This document shows positions 47,861-59,734 of a DNA stretch of 64,000 nucleotides, in pieces (the first letter of the stretch is position 1; every line of letters starts with the position of its first letter). The DNA lies in the NCBI GenBank assembly GCA_003255025.1, contig QANY01005609.1, positions 543,152 through 607,151 of the forward strand, read 5' to 3'. The DNA comes from Datisca glomerata. Lineage: Eukaryota > Streptophyta > Magnoliopsida > Cucurbitales > Datiscaceae. The position numbers were made by a program, and so were the translations under genes. The notes under the pieces were generated by a model. That model made no database searches. It had not been told where the DNA came from and saw nothing but the letters and a program-made list of their open reading frames with translations.

Positions 47861-48174
47861 TTGAATTTGGAAGAACTTCCTAATTTTGATCGAAAACACA
47901 AAAATTGTAGAGAGATATATGAGCTTGCTTGAATTGCATACCATGGTAAGTAAAATCAATGTATTTAAGTGTTTAAAGTGTCACATAATATGATTGTCTA
48001 CATGTGTTGCGTGATATAGATTTCTATGCCGATACATGATGGTAAAGATCATTGGTTTTGGCCCATAGTCTTCGTTATGGAAGAGGAAATGGTGATTATA
48101 TGGGAAACCTTGCAACATGGCCGGAGTAATAGGGAACGGGATGTGATTGTCAAACATACGGAATGTTGTAACAC
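47861..48174 (+). pseudogene. Ulp1 (C48) cysteine protease-like remnant
   Basis: From about 48020 the plus strand reads ISMPIHDGKDHWFWPIVFVM then EEEMVIIWETLQHGRSNRER and DVIVKHT. This matches the 'PIH.G.HW.L..V…..I.DSL' core of Ulp1/SENP-type peptidases; the catalytic His (HW) is present, while the Asp expected in 'IWDSL' is Glu. The region holding the catalytic Cys is not found downstream. Such domains remove SUMO in host enzymes and are also carried by plant mobile genes. This copy is a remnant. Confidence 0.65.
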
Positions 48175-48840
48175 CTTAATATTTTACCCACCGGGCTAAC
48201 TCTGAAACAGATGGTGATGAAGAGGAGAAAGATTAAGGGAAGAATGTGAACAGTTAGGATACAGAATTTGGTTAATCTCAATTCAATTTTTGTGTACGGT
48301 TGTAGTTACACCCATTTTGTAATGTATTGTGTACAGTACTAGTTCATTCAAATTCAATTTTGTGTACAACATTTGACATCCTTTGGACTGCCGAGCTTTA
48401 ATTTAAGGGAGAAGCTAACAAAATTCTTAAAGAATCATATGCTTTTGTAAAGGAAAATCTTACAATTCAAAATAATGAAATTAATTATGCCGGAGAATTA
48501 ATAAAAGTGTGTACTATCTATTAAAAATTATTTTTTGTGTTACATCAGCCATAGGCTTCGAATTTGTTATCACCTAATCTATTTACAATTGAAAATGAAT
48601 AAAACTAATATTTCAGCTTTGAGTTAATTATTAAATATCAATTTAAAAGGAATTCAGTGTGTTTATACCATATGGTAGTTATACTTGATTATGCTCAGTT
48701 GTCATGTCATCGATCTCTTTGCTATTTCTTGATTGATTTTGAACTTCTCTTCTTCATGACGTGGTATGTGTCTTGAATTATTTTTCATTCAATTAATTCA
48801 TATTATATTTGACGTTAACGAATCCTCGATATATAATATT
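48175..48840. other. Unassigned AT-rich stretch
   Basis: No recognisable gene, repeat or RNA. Confidence 0.5.
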
Positions 48841-48872
48841 TTATTTTCAAAATAAGGGGACCCGCATCTGAA

Positions 48873-48894
48873 GTGAAACGATGTAGCAATCGTT
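48873..48894. other. Short hairpin
   Basis: GAAACGAT and ATCGTTTC are separated by six bases. Confidence 0.6.
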
Positions 48895-49272
48895 TCTTTT
48901 CACATCTTATCCATTCATTTGCCTTCTTCTTTAAGACTCGTGCTATTGAAGAAAGCAAAGCTCTATCTTCAGCTGCATGTGCTTTGTTTACGCATGATAG
49001 CCATTTATTCGATTCATCTTCTTTTAGGGTTCATTACGCGTTTTGATGTGAAGGGATAGAGAGATTAAATTCTGATATCTTTGACTGCGCATACTGGTGT
49101 TGCTTGTTGTCCGTTAGTAAACGGCCGCGTCTTTTCAAATTCCTGTTTTAATGTTCCATTTGCGTCTGCGCCTTTAAAAACGTTGGTTCTCTCTTCACCG
49201 TGACATCGCGTTTTTAGTCTTCTTCTTTGTGAGTTTCTCCTTTTTTCTTCTTTTCTTTCTCTATGTTCAGCC

Positions 49273-49620
49273 ATGTCTGAGTCTATCTTTACCCCTTCGA
49301 TGCTTAGAGTAAGAAATGATAATGAGTTTAGTGAGTTTATGAGAGTTTATGCCCGTGCCTTCCCGAGTAATGTTCATTATGCCTTATGTGAAAATGGTGC
49401 AAATGGATTTTCCTTGTAAACCCCCGGCAGAAATCACCTTTCATCCAATGTATAAAGCTCTTGAGTTTAGGTTCCCTATGACACCTATGTTCCTTGAATT
49501 CTTCAATCATTATGGTTGTCCCCTTCTCAATTCACTCCTAATACCTATAGGGTTCTACTCAGTTTCGAGTCATTAATAAACATATTGTTAAATTTAGGGT
49601 TTCTAGAGTTTTGAATGACC
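49273..49620 (+). pseudogene. Transposase_28-type gag-like remnant, front
   Basis: ATG at 49273 opens MSESIFTPSMLRVRNDNEFS, runs about 50 codons to a stop, then continues in another frame (ITFHPMYKALEFRFPMTPMF, LEFFNHYGCP) and a third (SQFTPNTYRVLLSFESLINI). The order matches the Transposase_28 family ('A…LRFP..PF…..L…. .L.PN.W'). Confidence 0.6.
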
Positions 49621-49917
49621 TATATGGTCAAGTCAAGAGGGAGGAATTACAATGTCTGCCCAGGAGCAACAAAAGAAAGGGTTAATTAAGAACCTCTCTC
49701 AAGCTGATAAAGTCTAGGATAGAGACGCCTTACTCTTTTGGGGAGAATGGGGTGGTAATGATCTTTGGGTAGTACCTCAGAACTGGGGAACTCTCAGTAA
49801 ATGTTAATTCCTGAGCCCCGTTCTTCTCCTTTAGTTTTCCTTATTTTCTTTCTTTTTATGTCGCCTTTTTAATATATTTTTTGTTTTCTTGCTGTCTCTG
49901 TAGACAAGCGTGCCAAC

Positions 49918-50330
49918 ATGAATCCGTACTTCTCAAAGGAGAATATTACTCGTGTAGTCGCTGCCTTTCACGCACCAGTTCGTGACTGGAATCAGTTGTT
50001 GGATCCAGCTAGGAGAGCCGTATTCGATCTAGTTCATGACATTCCTGTTGTCATCCCTCTCCCTCGCATTTATGTTGCTTCAACCTCTCTTTCTGAAGCT
50101 GCTGCTGAAGAAGGCTCTTCTTCAGAGAGTGAGGCTGACATTCAACCCTTGATCAACTTGTGGGAAAAAATGAAGAGGCTTGAACAACGGCCAGCGGCTC
50201 TAATGAGCAAAATGTCCGTCAATGGACAGAGCCGTCTACACCCCACTCTACTCCTCCTGGTACACAAGATGTTACTCCACACTCTCCTCCATAGGCTTCT
50301 CGCACTCCTCCTCCGCTGGTCATAATACAG
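49918..50330 (+). pseudogene. Continuation of the Transposase_28-type remnant
   Basis: An open frame MNPYFSKENITRVVAAFHAP…WNQLLDPARRAVFDLVHDIP with an acidic serine-rich stretch (EAAAEEGSSSESEADIQPL) and a short coiled-coil-like segment (LWEKMKRLEQRP). No named domain. Composition and position fit the later part of such gag-like proteins. The end (L/R-rich after about 50220) looks frameshifted. Confidence 0.45.
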
Positions 50331-50800
50331 GATCTGGTTTCTGCAAGTCCTCCTGCTTCTACCCTTGTTGGGAGGACTCCATCGGTTACTGAGGCAGTAA
50401 CGGGAACGGTTTGCCCTTGGCACCTGATTTTCTTTGAAGAGACTCCTATCCCTACTTCAGTCAACTTTCTGGAGGATCCACACGCTTCTCATACTCTTGT
50501 ACGTGGGATCGCTTCAGAGTGTGACTCTTCAGTCATTTAGTATATGGAGAACGAGGCTCTTCAGTCCGCTATTAGCATTGTCCATGTCAAGGCACGTGTG
50601 TATTAATTTTTGGGGTCATTAATAATGTTGCTCAAACAAATAAATTATCTATTAGAGTTTTTATTGATAAACATTTTGTCATACCAAATTTTTTTTGACA
50701 TTCACGATGCCATCCCAGTAAGACGGACATGATTAGGCTGGATTTGGGTTTCAGAATTTTTTGATGAGGTTTAATACGCTTCTTCTTACAATAAGATGTG
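50331..50800. other. Unassigned stretch
   Basis: Possibly the 3' end of the preceding remnant; no supported gene. Confidence 0.35.
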
Positions 50801-50806
50801 AATATT

Positions 50807-51412
50807 TCACGACAAACAAATCATAATAGGATAAAGAAGAACTACGGCTGTAAAGTGTGTAGTAAAGGTTGAAATTGCCTCGACCAGCCTATTGAACCTA
50901 TGATCTTGGGATACACAGACAGTGAGCTTTAGAAATTCTAGTAATTTATCAGACTGGCTTTCCGTTGATGCATAATTTCCATTAATGCAAAATCGATTTG
51001 TTCTCATTGGAGAGCTTTGCTTAATATATGACATCTAGTATGTCTCGACTTTTTGAAGACATCTTTGTTAGCTCTTAAAATTTGCTTCTAATGATATCAT
51101 CATATACAGAAATAGCAGTCGCCGGCTTGGATATGATAGACTAAACTTAAAAGAAATTCAACTTTACCAGCCTTGTTGAAGCCATCTCTCTTTTTCGGCT
51201 CTATGACACTACATAGAATCATGATGTCCAACCACTATGCCTTGGTAACTCCCATTGAAATTTCCCTTGAGGAAGCTTTTGAACCTATATGGCTTTAAAA
51301 AGGTAAGCTGTCTTGCTTCGCTCTTAAAGTAGTCCAAGAAATTGTTAAGTCTTCTTTTTTTGGTTGGCTTAATTTTAGAGCAGCCTGCCTCGAAGAGTTG
51401 CTTCTCAAACAA
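50807..51412 (-). pseudogene. Unrecognised minus-strand coding-like fragments
   Basis: Two minus-strand open pieces: 51412-51209 (KQLFEAGCSKIKPTKKRRLN…) and 51034-50807 (SPMRTNRFCINGNYASTESQ…). Both have ordinary protein-like composition, unlike the surrounding noise, and could be exons or a pseudogene. I do not recognise the family and see no joined model. Confidence 0.25.
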
Positions 51413-52247
51413 AAAATTAATAATGATTCACGTGCTTAACAAAAAATTATCACACGATCAAACATATTACTATTTCTGACTGCAGGTCCAGTAGTGATTT
51501 TTAAGCCATCACTATGATTTATTCAATTTGGCGTGAACAAGACATGCAGAAGATGATAAGATCAAGTGAAATCTGACTTCACAAGTGATCTACAATAGTT
51601 TTTTTAGATGCACAAAAATTTAACAGAAACTAAGAATTGTGCCTAAATTGCACAACCCCTTAATGAAGAATTACTGATATGCGTTAACACATCTGACATC
51701 TTGTAATCTCATCAATCAACAAATTACGTGAAATAATGAAAATAGAAGAGAGGAGTCTCGATCTCAATCTTAAACAAATAAAATTGTTCTCTCTAAGGCC
51801 AAGGATGTGGGGTAAAATATGGATTATTAATAACGAATAGATATATGAACAAGAATACCTAAACACCATGAAATTTCTGTTGGCAGCTGGCACGTAAAAC
51901 ATGAAGAATTAACAATAAAAATAAACCAAAACTCTTTGCATTAAACACATTATTTCCAGAAACACGTATATCTATCTCTTTCGTACCTTTTCTTTTCCGC
52001 CTGCGCCGTGGATGTTAGAAGTGAGTAGCTTAAGAAAAAAATTCTAAGGTACATAAAAAACTGGAAATCAAAAGTCCTAACGGCAAATAAAACAAAGACT
52101 TTCAAACAAAATAATAACTTAAAACTATCCTCATTTATGCATCCCATTTGGAACCAGAAAGTGTGGAATGACTTGCCCGATTTCAAAAATTTTATTACCA
52201 GGTCGATTTGAATTTTTGCTTTTACCCAAGAGAATAACTGGTTCATC
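51413..52247. other. Downstream region of the TMEM214-like gene
   Basis: AT-rich and likely to contain the 3' untranslated region. AATAAA on the minus strand at 52192-52187 lies 55 bases after the stop codon. No other gene. Confidence 0.4.
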
Positions 52248-55200
52248 TCAAAATGACTGCTGTGGGGTGAAGACTACCGATAATTTCTTCCAGTCCCATG
52301 ACTCAACATTTGGGGACATAACAGCTGCACCAACGGCCAAGGCAATGACAGCAAAAGCTAAACCTTTCATGCATCCACGGCCTCGTGACAGTCTTCTCAA
52401 TGTCAGCTTGGCATATTTATCTGCCTCCTTATAGGTTGCAGCATCCACCTCCCGAGCTAATGCCTTTTCATTCTATAGCCAAAATATAATATGAGGTACA
52501 CAATGAGGCTATGAGCATGATTAATTTGAACCACGGTGGAGCGAGAATATCTATTGTGGGGAGGGGGGATGGCATTTATATAAAATTGTCTATGTCAATA
52601 TTACAAACACTAATACGTAGTACTAGATTTTTACCATTGTTAAGGCATTAGTTGGATTAATGTTTATAAATAAGAATGATATTTTCATTATAAAGTTTAC
52701 TAGAATAAAATAGCAAAAAAGTTATAATGAAGAAGCACAATATAGATTTTCCTCAAATTATATTCAAAAGGGATCTTCATTTTCTTTAAAAATATGCTGA
52801 TGTTTATATATTTGATGCACTACTAGGGACATAACTAAATAATTCAGAAGAATAGTAACAACAAAAAAATAAGCATTAGTTTAAAAAAAACACTTTGGGA
52901 GAACCTAAACTCTTCTTGTTGACAACAATCTATTTTAACACATCTTTTACAAAGAAATTGTTTGAACACTTGAAAATACTCCTGTTGTAGTCCTTGTAAC
53001 AATAAGACTACTAACTGTATTGAAAATGAGAAAATAAAGAATGTTGTCGACCACAAGATTTTAGTAATATTTCTTCTCATAGTACTACAAAAACATCATC
53101 AACGAAAAAAATTGCTGATAAAACAATGGAGATTGGAAAATCTTTACTACTTATCTCGACTGAAGTATATTACATTTAAGGCATGTTTAATAACTGGATT
53201 CGGAGTCCAGATTCGGGTTCATATGCCGAATCCGACATTTAAACATTTGAATTTAGATTTGTATGCCCAAACCAAATTTTAGTAAACGGCGGCTCAGATT
53301 CGACGTGGGACCCACAATTACTATTTAGATTAGAGAGGGGTTGAATCCAGAATTACAAATCCAGAGGGGGGCTGGGATTCCAAATCGATGATTCAGATGA
53401 AATCCAGATAGGGATCGGAATGACAGCACTGCCCACACTCTGCTTGACCTACCAAATAAAATTTAAACATCTAGTCTGTTTTGTTTATTATTCATGAAAC
53501 TACACGTCTCACCCTCTGCTTAACCTACCAAATAAATTTTAAAAGAGCACTCTACTTTTTTTATTATTCATGAAAATTATTGAAAGAAATAAGAAACAAA
53601 ATCAATAGTTGATTATTCAATTTCAAGAAACAAGACCAACCACCAAATGCAGAAAAAAGTGGTCTTTTTTATAATACGATCTAGAACAGGAAAAAAGGAA
53701 GTAATATTAAAATTGTTAAAAAAACTATGTGTTCAAAAGTATCAAATTAATACATATTCATTACATATGTAATGCGGATTGATCTTGACTTATTTTTAAT
53801 CGTTCTTTTGTTTGTTGTTTTTATTGCACATGTGATGAACACATCAATTTATTTCAGCTATTTATGACAAAATTTTATTATTTTTGTGATATTTATAAAT
53901 ATTTTTATTATGTTAAAGTAACTTTTAATAATCACTAGTAATAGTACACGTGCGCTTGACGTGAACTAAGTATAAATCTAATTTATGAAATGTATCATCT
54001 TTTTATGATTATCATGTATTATCAAACTTACATGCGATTGTTTTTTTTAATATCTATCAATCTTTAACATATATATATATATATATATATANGATTGTAC
54101 GGACAATTGTCCATAGTTATTTTTCTATAAGTTCTCTATTTCATATTATATATATATATATATTATATATTATGAAAATACGAATTATGAATAGGCTATA
54201 GTTCATATAGAATATATTTGTATATTATTGTTATTAAAAATAAACTATTTTTATTGTCATTAATCATTGTCGTAATTATTATTATTGTTGTTGTAGTTAT
54301 TTGAAATATGAAAAATTACTAATCTATAAAACTATCTCCACAATTAATTGTTAGTGGGATGCTAAATTTTTTTCACAATTATTGGGAGAGTAAATATAAA
54401 TGAGAATTTAGTTAATTGTTTTATTTAAAACTAACACACCCAATAAGAGTTTGACACATGTACTTTGACAGGGGTTATAAGATTGGTGAAAAAAATACAT
54501 GAACAAAGTTGTCCAAAAATGATTCTCCTAGTCATGTCACTTTTAATATATTATAGAAAGATATGTAGCAAAAAATAATATAATTTTGTAGATATTGTAA
54601 AAAAACACTTCATTGAAGGCAATCTAGTAAAATCATAAATTGAATCAAATCAGAATCTTATCTCCATAAGTTAGTAACACAATCTTCTTAATTCAAATCT
54701 TCAATCATGACTGTTAGAAAACATTAAAATCAAATCATGAATCCGAATCCTGAACCCATATCCGAATCTGTTTGGTAAACATGGCCTTAATTACATCTCA
54801 CGTCTTAATAATGAAAGTGAATAAATTGATGTAAAATGACTCACGCTGAAATTATGAAGGAAAACAGTACGGTTTAAGTAGAAGATTTTTTTAATGAAGT
54901 TCTAAAGCTCTTTAATTAATCTTCTGACAACATATATAGCCCTTGCTAGAACTTAGTAGTTTAAAATGAATATGTGAGTTTTGAAAGATGCAGAACGAAA
55001 TTGCAAGTAACTACCTTGACAGTGAAACTCTTGAGAGTTTCCTTCAGAGCGTCAGAAGACAGTTTTACAGACAGCTCATTCCAGTTCTCATATAGCTTTT
55101 TCAGAATACTAATACTTGCTTCAGTATTATCCAGATAAACCTGGTCCTGTATATAACAAGATTAGCTAGTTAACATTCGGTACTGACCACATGGATATTT

Positions 55201-58200
55201 AAAAAGGAAAAGATGCTGCTTAAAGTAGCTCACCCACTGCTTGTAACAGTCAACATTTTGGGTCAAAGACCAGATGATAACGTGAGTTGCTTCTTCAGAG
55301 AACTTGGGAATATCTGTTAGAAACAGTATAATCTCACTTCTTTAAACATATTCATAATTTTAGAAAATACAATGCAGGCAATCAGCTCTCATACTTTCTC
55401 CAGCTGCCTTGACAGCAAAATTAAAGATCTGTTGTGAAACCTGCTTCATTGCTTTACTTCCGGGAGAGCCCGCTAGTGCAATTTCTTTTAAGGTGAGATA
55501 GATAGTTTCAAACCTTTCAGTGGCCTGCAAAGATTATCAATTCCAATAAACAATAAAGACATTTAACGCCAGGTGCTGCAATGTCCTTTATAATACCCAC
55601 CTTTACTCTAGCTGAAGCACTAGGGAAGGTAACTCGCATTAGGGTCTCAAATCTAGAGGGTGAGATTAAACGCTCCCCCTTCCTAACAGCCCCATTAACT
55701 AAAATAGAGCGAGCTTTTGGACCAGACAAAATTCTGCAATCAAACAAATGAACTTATATGAAGATAAAAGAGTTTTAAAGGCAATTACAGGGGAAAATGT
55801 CAGGCTAAGAAGAATCAAAATATTATTTAAATAAAATTCTTAAAAAATCAATATAAAGGAATTATCCTCGAGTTCGTACCTCTCCACTAGCTGCAAAACA
55901 AGATCCCTGGACTGTGGATTACAACTTTTAGCACCGACTATAGGCAAGAGGTAATGTGCCCATGCATACATCCCAACTGCTAGGTCTCCTTGACAAGCCT
56001 ATAAAGATAGTACAAAATGGGAGCCTATCAGATTAAGACGAGAGAAAATATAATAACTAAGAAACTAGCCGATAGAACTGCTTACTAAAGAAACTAGCCG
56101 ATAGAACTGCTTATAAACTAGCGTTTTCTTTTATCATTCATTACAAAAGAAAATAGTTGATAGAATACAAGTTACTTACCTGAACTATCATCCATACAAT
56201 TACTGAAAGCTTTTCATGTCCTTGATACTTTGAATTATCCCTCAATGTCGGCAATAAATTTACTACGACATCAGGTCTCCTTCGCAGCACCATTGCTACT
56301 ACTGCAAATATTGCCACCTGAAAAGAGTATTGATAAGTACAGTCTGCGAAGTGATGTGAAAGTACTTTGGATAATTATGTTCAATATCGAAGCCAATGCC
56401 AAAAACTGTACAACCAGCCATGTCCTTCCTTTCTTCAATAAGAAATGGAAAATGCATTTAAAGCACACTAGATAAACAACTAATGCTCATACATGAATAA
56501 ATAGAGAAGCATAAGAGGTAAATAAAGCAGTCAGAGAATCTGTCTTATTATAGTCCAACATATTCTACTGCAAGTTACCTGAGATTTCGATGATACTGGT
56601 TGCACACCTTTTTTAGAGCTCTTAGCAGTTACATGCTGGCTTGCTAAGTCCAGTAGAATGCTGTCTAAAGACCAAAGCACAAAAGAACCAAGTGCCTCAA
56701 TGGGGCGCTTACCGAGCCAGTTAACTGATGTCTTATAAACAGCATCAGATATATGAGAAAGAGGGATCTGTTGAAACAGCATATCCACTAATCAGTTTCC
56801 CGACATACCACAACCCTATAAGCATTACCAGTTTTATATTGATATCAACTTAGTCTAAAAAGCCTACGGATTTTGGGAAAAAAAGCTAAGAGTTAGAGGT
56901 GCCAGGCAAATAAAACATCAAAAATTGGTGTGCCTGCAACCTTTTAATATGCTTCATTGCTCCGCCAATAAATTATCATAAATAGATTTCCAACCCAATA
57001 AAAGAAATTGCAGCAAACTTGAGGTCTTCTGCATGCATTCGTGAACTAATCTTTAATTGTATAACGCACTTGGGGAAGAAGGTTGGGGAGAAGCGTACAC
57101 ATTGACATTGGCACTGCCAAGCTAGAACGACCTATACTGCAACAGACAAAAACAATTTCTTTCTTTCTTTTTTCTTTTTGTAGGGGAGGGTTTGGAGACA
57201 GCAGCCAATTCTTAGAGGGGTAAGATTACCTAAATTTAATACTAGTTGCAACTCTAGATTCCATGGAATACAGGTCGAATGTTTTTAGCACTCTATTCAG
57301 AAAATTGAAACTGAACCAACACGACAACAGCCTACAAAACTTTGAAATGTAATCACATTCAATAGCTAATATCTTTTACATTCTTCAGAAGAAACTGGCT
57401 TAACTAATAATCATTACATTGGAACAGGATTTTCTCTTTCCAGTTCAAGTTAAACGCAGCCGAGGTATGGCAGAAACAAAAGTTCACAATTTTTCTTCTT
57501 GTCAATTGACTGAAAATGAATATAAACGAAACAAAGAAACCGCACATGCAAACATCAAACTTCTGGCCTTAAAGATTTAAAGTTTATCATAGTTTTTAGG
57601 CATAGAACCATATCACAGAGACCCACAAGCCTGAAATTGAATCTGATGAAATTCTCTAATAAAAATATTCAAAAATATTTCTAAATGAAGTATTTGAACT
57701 CACGTCCACCAGCTTTGCCACAGTAGACTCCCTGAAGATCTTCACCCACGGGAACTGAGAAGAGCTCACGTTCGAGAATGCGCGTCCAAAATAATCCGCA
57801 AAACGCATCAGCTGTATATCCTGCTGCGTCTCAAACGACCCCTATCCTCGCACGTATTCATAAATAATAAGAAGAAAATAATAGCAGAAGTATATCAGTT
57901 CCGATACTCTCTCAGATCATCAGATCAAATTAGATCGGACACAAAAACGTGCGCATCAATCAACTAAAAACCTCACCGATACATCAGCGAGAAAGGCTGA
58001 CAAATCGTTCGCGTCGATCTTCGCAGCCGCCTCAGCCACCGTAACCTTCGGCTTCTTTGGCTTCTTCGGCTTCACCTTCTTGGCCTCCTCTGCCTTCCCA
58101 TTCTCCGCGGGTACGTCTGCGTCGCTATCGTCATCCTCATCGTCGTCGGACCGAAGCTTCGATCTCACCGAGACGGTAACAGCTGAACCGTTCGCCGCCT

Positions 58201-58465
58201 TCTGAGCTTCAACAATTCGCCGACGCCGGTCCTCAGCCTGCTGCTCTAGTGATCTGAAAACGTTTTCCTCGCCGGTAATTGATCCATTTGGAGCTATCTT
58301 ATTGGAAACGGAATCGGAGGGCGAGGGTTTGATTTGCTTTCTTTGTCGCTTCGCGTAGGTGACCTTTTGCCACCCATGATCAGGGTTGCCGTTGCTGACG
58401 TGAACACTGGCGGACTCGTGCTCTCCATTGACGCTGGATTCAAAAGCTACGTGCTTGTCTTCCAT
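52248..58465 (-). CDS. TMEM214-like (DUF2359) protein, 10 exons, 590 aa
   Basis: Exons (minus): 58465-57977, 57841-57704, 56767-56579, 56317-56180, 55998-55880, 55733-55601, 55524-55395, 55313-55234, 55146-55015, 52472-52248 (TGA). They total 1,773 nt in one frame with all introns GT-AG; phases are 0 except after exons 5 (2) and 7 (1). The N-terminus MEDKHVAFESSVNGEHES, GWQKVTYAKR (31-40), NVFRSLEQQAEDRRRRI (69-85), an acidic run (107-117) and a Lys/Pro-rich run (129-140) match plant TMEM214-like proteins, as does WLGKRPIEALGSFVLW (226-241). A hydrophobic segment at 553-568 near the C-terminus could be membrane-spanning. Animal TMEM214 is an ER membrane protein linked to stress-induced cell death; the plant role is not established. 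Length and exon order agree with the family and no defect is seen. Intron 9 (2,542 bp) holds a DNA transposon. Confidence 0.96.
53179..54786. mobile_element. PIF/Harbinger-like non-autonomous DNA element
   Basis: The ends are AGGCATGTTTAATAACTGG (53179) and, inverted, GGCCATGTTTACCAAACAG (54786), flanked by TTA on both sides (53176-53178 and 54787-54789). TTA duplications and 'GG..ATGTTTGG'-type ends are characteristic of PIF/Harbinger and Tourist elements. Subterminal ATTCGGATTC-like words occur at both ends. The 1.6-kb interior is AT-rich with no transposase that I can see. Confidence 0.8.
54070..54092. repeat. (AT)n microsatellite with one ambiguous base
   Basis: About 11 AT units ending in a single N at 54092; a second AT-rich run lies at 54148-54170. 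Confidence 0.9.
56059..56113. repeat. 26-bp direct duplication in intron 4
   Basis: AAGAAACTAGCCGATAGAAC plus CTGCTTA occupies 56059-56084 and recurs at 56088-56113. Confidence 0.92.
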
Positions 58466-58486
58466 AGTTAATTAGGGTAATTATAG

Positions 58487-58506
58487 CTCTCTCTCTCTCT
58501 CTCTCT
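58487..58506. repeat. (CT)10 microsatellite upstream of the TMEM214-like start codon
   Basis: Lies 22 bases upstream of the ATG; (GA)n on the gene strand. Such tracts are common in plant 5' leaders and core promoters. Whether it is transcribed is not visible here. Confidence 0.9.
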
Positions 58507-59734
58507 GAAAGTTTCGCTTCGTTTCTCTCACTTCCAATCAAGGACGAAAAAATGAGAACCGATGAGGAAGAAAGCAGAGAAAAATCTCTGGATCCCGGAG
58601 ATCAACTTATAGCGTTGACTACATTAGTAAGACCCTCCGTTTTGGAACAGAATTACAGGAATATCATAATGATATTTTTTAAAGAATGGGGTTTAGGTGG
58701 GCTTGGAATTATAATTAATTTAGTATTTGCATACAAAAATTAAAAGAGTTCATTCAAATGTTGAAGATATTATTTTCTTCAAAAAAAATTTGATATCCGA
58801 ATGTTATTTTGGTAATTTTAATATACTAGTTATAATATACATACGTTTCAGTTACTTTTAGAATTTCAATCAATATAAATTTTAATAGAAATACTATAAA
58901 TATAATTGATTGTTTAAAAATCACTTAATTTTTATATTTCAGGTACAGTTGTCTCATTAATCATTCTTTTTTTATAGTGTGATAAGTCTCATCAAATTTA
59001 ACGATATCAAGAAAAATATTTTGAGCTGCTATGAATAAATACAAAAAATATATATAATTATCACTATAAAAAGATCTGACAGTTGAAAAATGAAAATGAA
59101 TGATCGTGCAACAGTATTTGTCATCTGCACAACAAGCAATAGTTATTAGGAAAGACATTCTAAAAAGATATAGATTGTCATAAAATAAAAGTAAAATATA
59201 TTATGATAATAACAAATGTATATTTTCAATTAGCTAGATAATAATTCTATATATTTTAAAATAAAATTAAGAAAAATATTTCTTTCTCCTATAAAATAAC
59301 ATTTTGAGAATATCAATTATCATAAGCATAGATTTAATGGAGAAAATAAAATTAAAGCTTTAAGAAAAATGAATTAATGCACAATGAATTAATGCACATA
59401 AAAATGAATGTCATCAACAAAGGATCAAATACTCATTATCAATATTATCAATTCACTTGAACAAAATTTACAGCAACATACATATTAACGTTAATAATGG
59501 AAAAGAATAAAGATAATCATATCATGCAAATTGTTTCATCTTCCCTCATAAAATCACACCACGTCATTAAGCAAGGACAATTTAGGATTTACATGAAAAT
59601 CATATGGACAAAATAATCTAAAAAAAATCTTCAAGTTTGACACCTTTATACATGTTATACATAAATATTTTCCAATCCAATTAAGTTATATTACAAATTT
59701 TGGTATATTTATTTTTGGGTAACTCATTGATGAG
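58507..59734. other. Upstream region of the TMEM214-like gene
   Basis: The promoter should lie in the first few hundred bases, but I see no clear TATA box. The rest is AT-rich without a gene; a small direct repeat (AATGAATTAATGCACA) lies at about 59370-59400. Confidence 0.4.

Larger units (their letters stand above)
52473..55014 (-). other. Intron 9 of the TMEM214-like gene
   Basis: 2,542 bp, whereas the other eight introns are 76-936 bp. GT at 55014-55013, AG at 52474-52473. The excess length is mostly a 1.6-kb PIF/Harbinger-like element. Confidence 0.92.

Noticed and set aside
58552..58743. Small plus-strand ORF next to the TMEM214-like start
   Set aside because: No recognisable domain; falls in the promoter region of the divergent gene.
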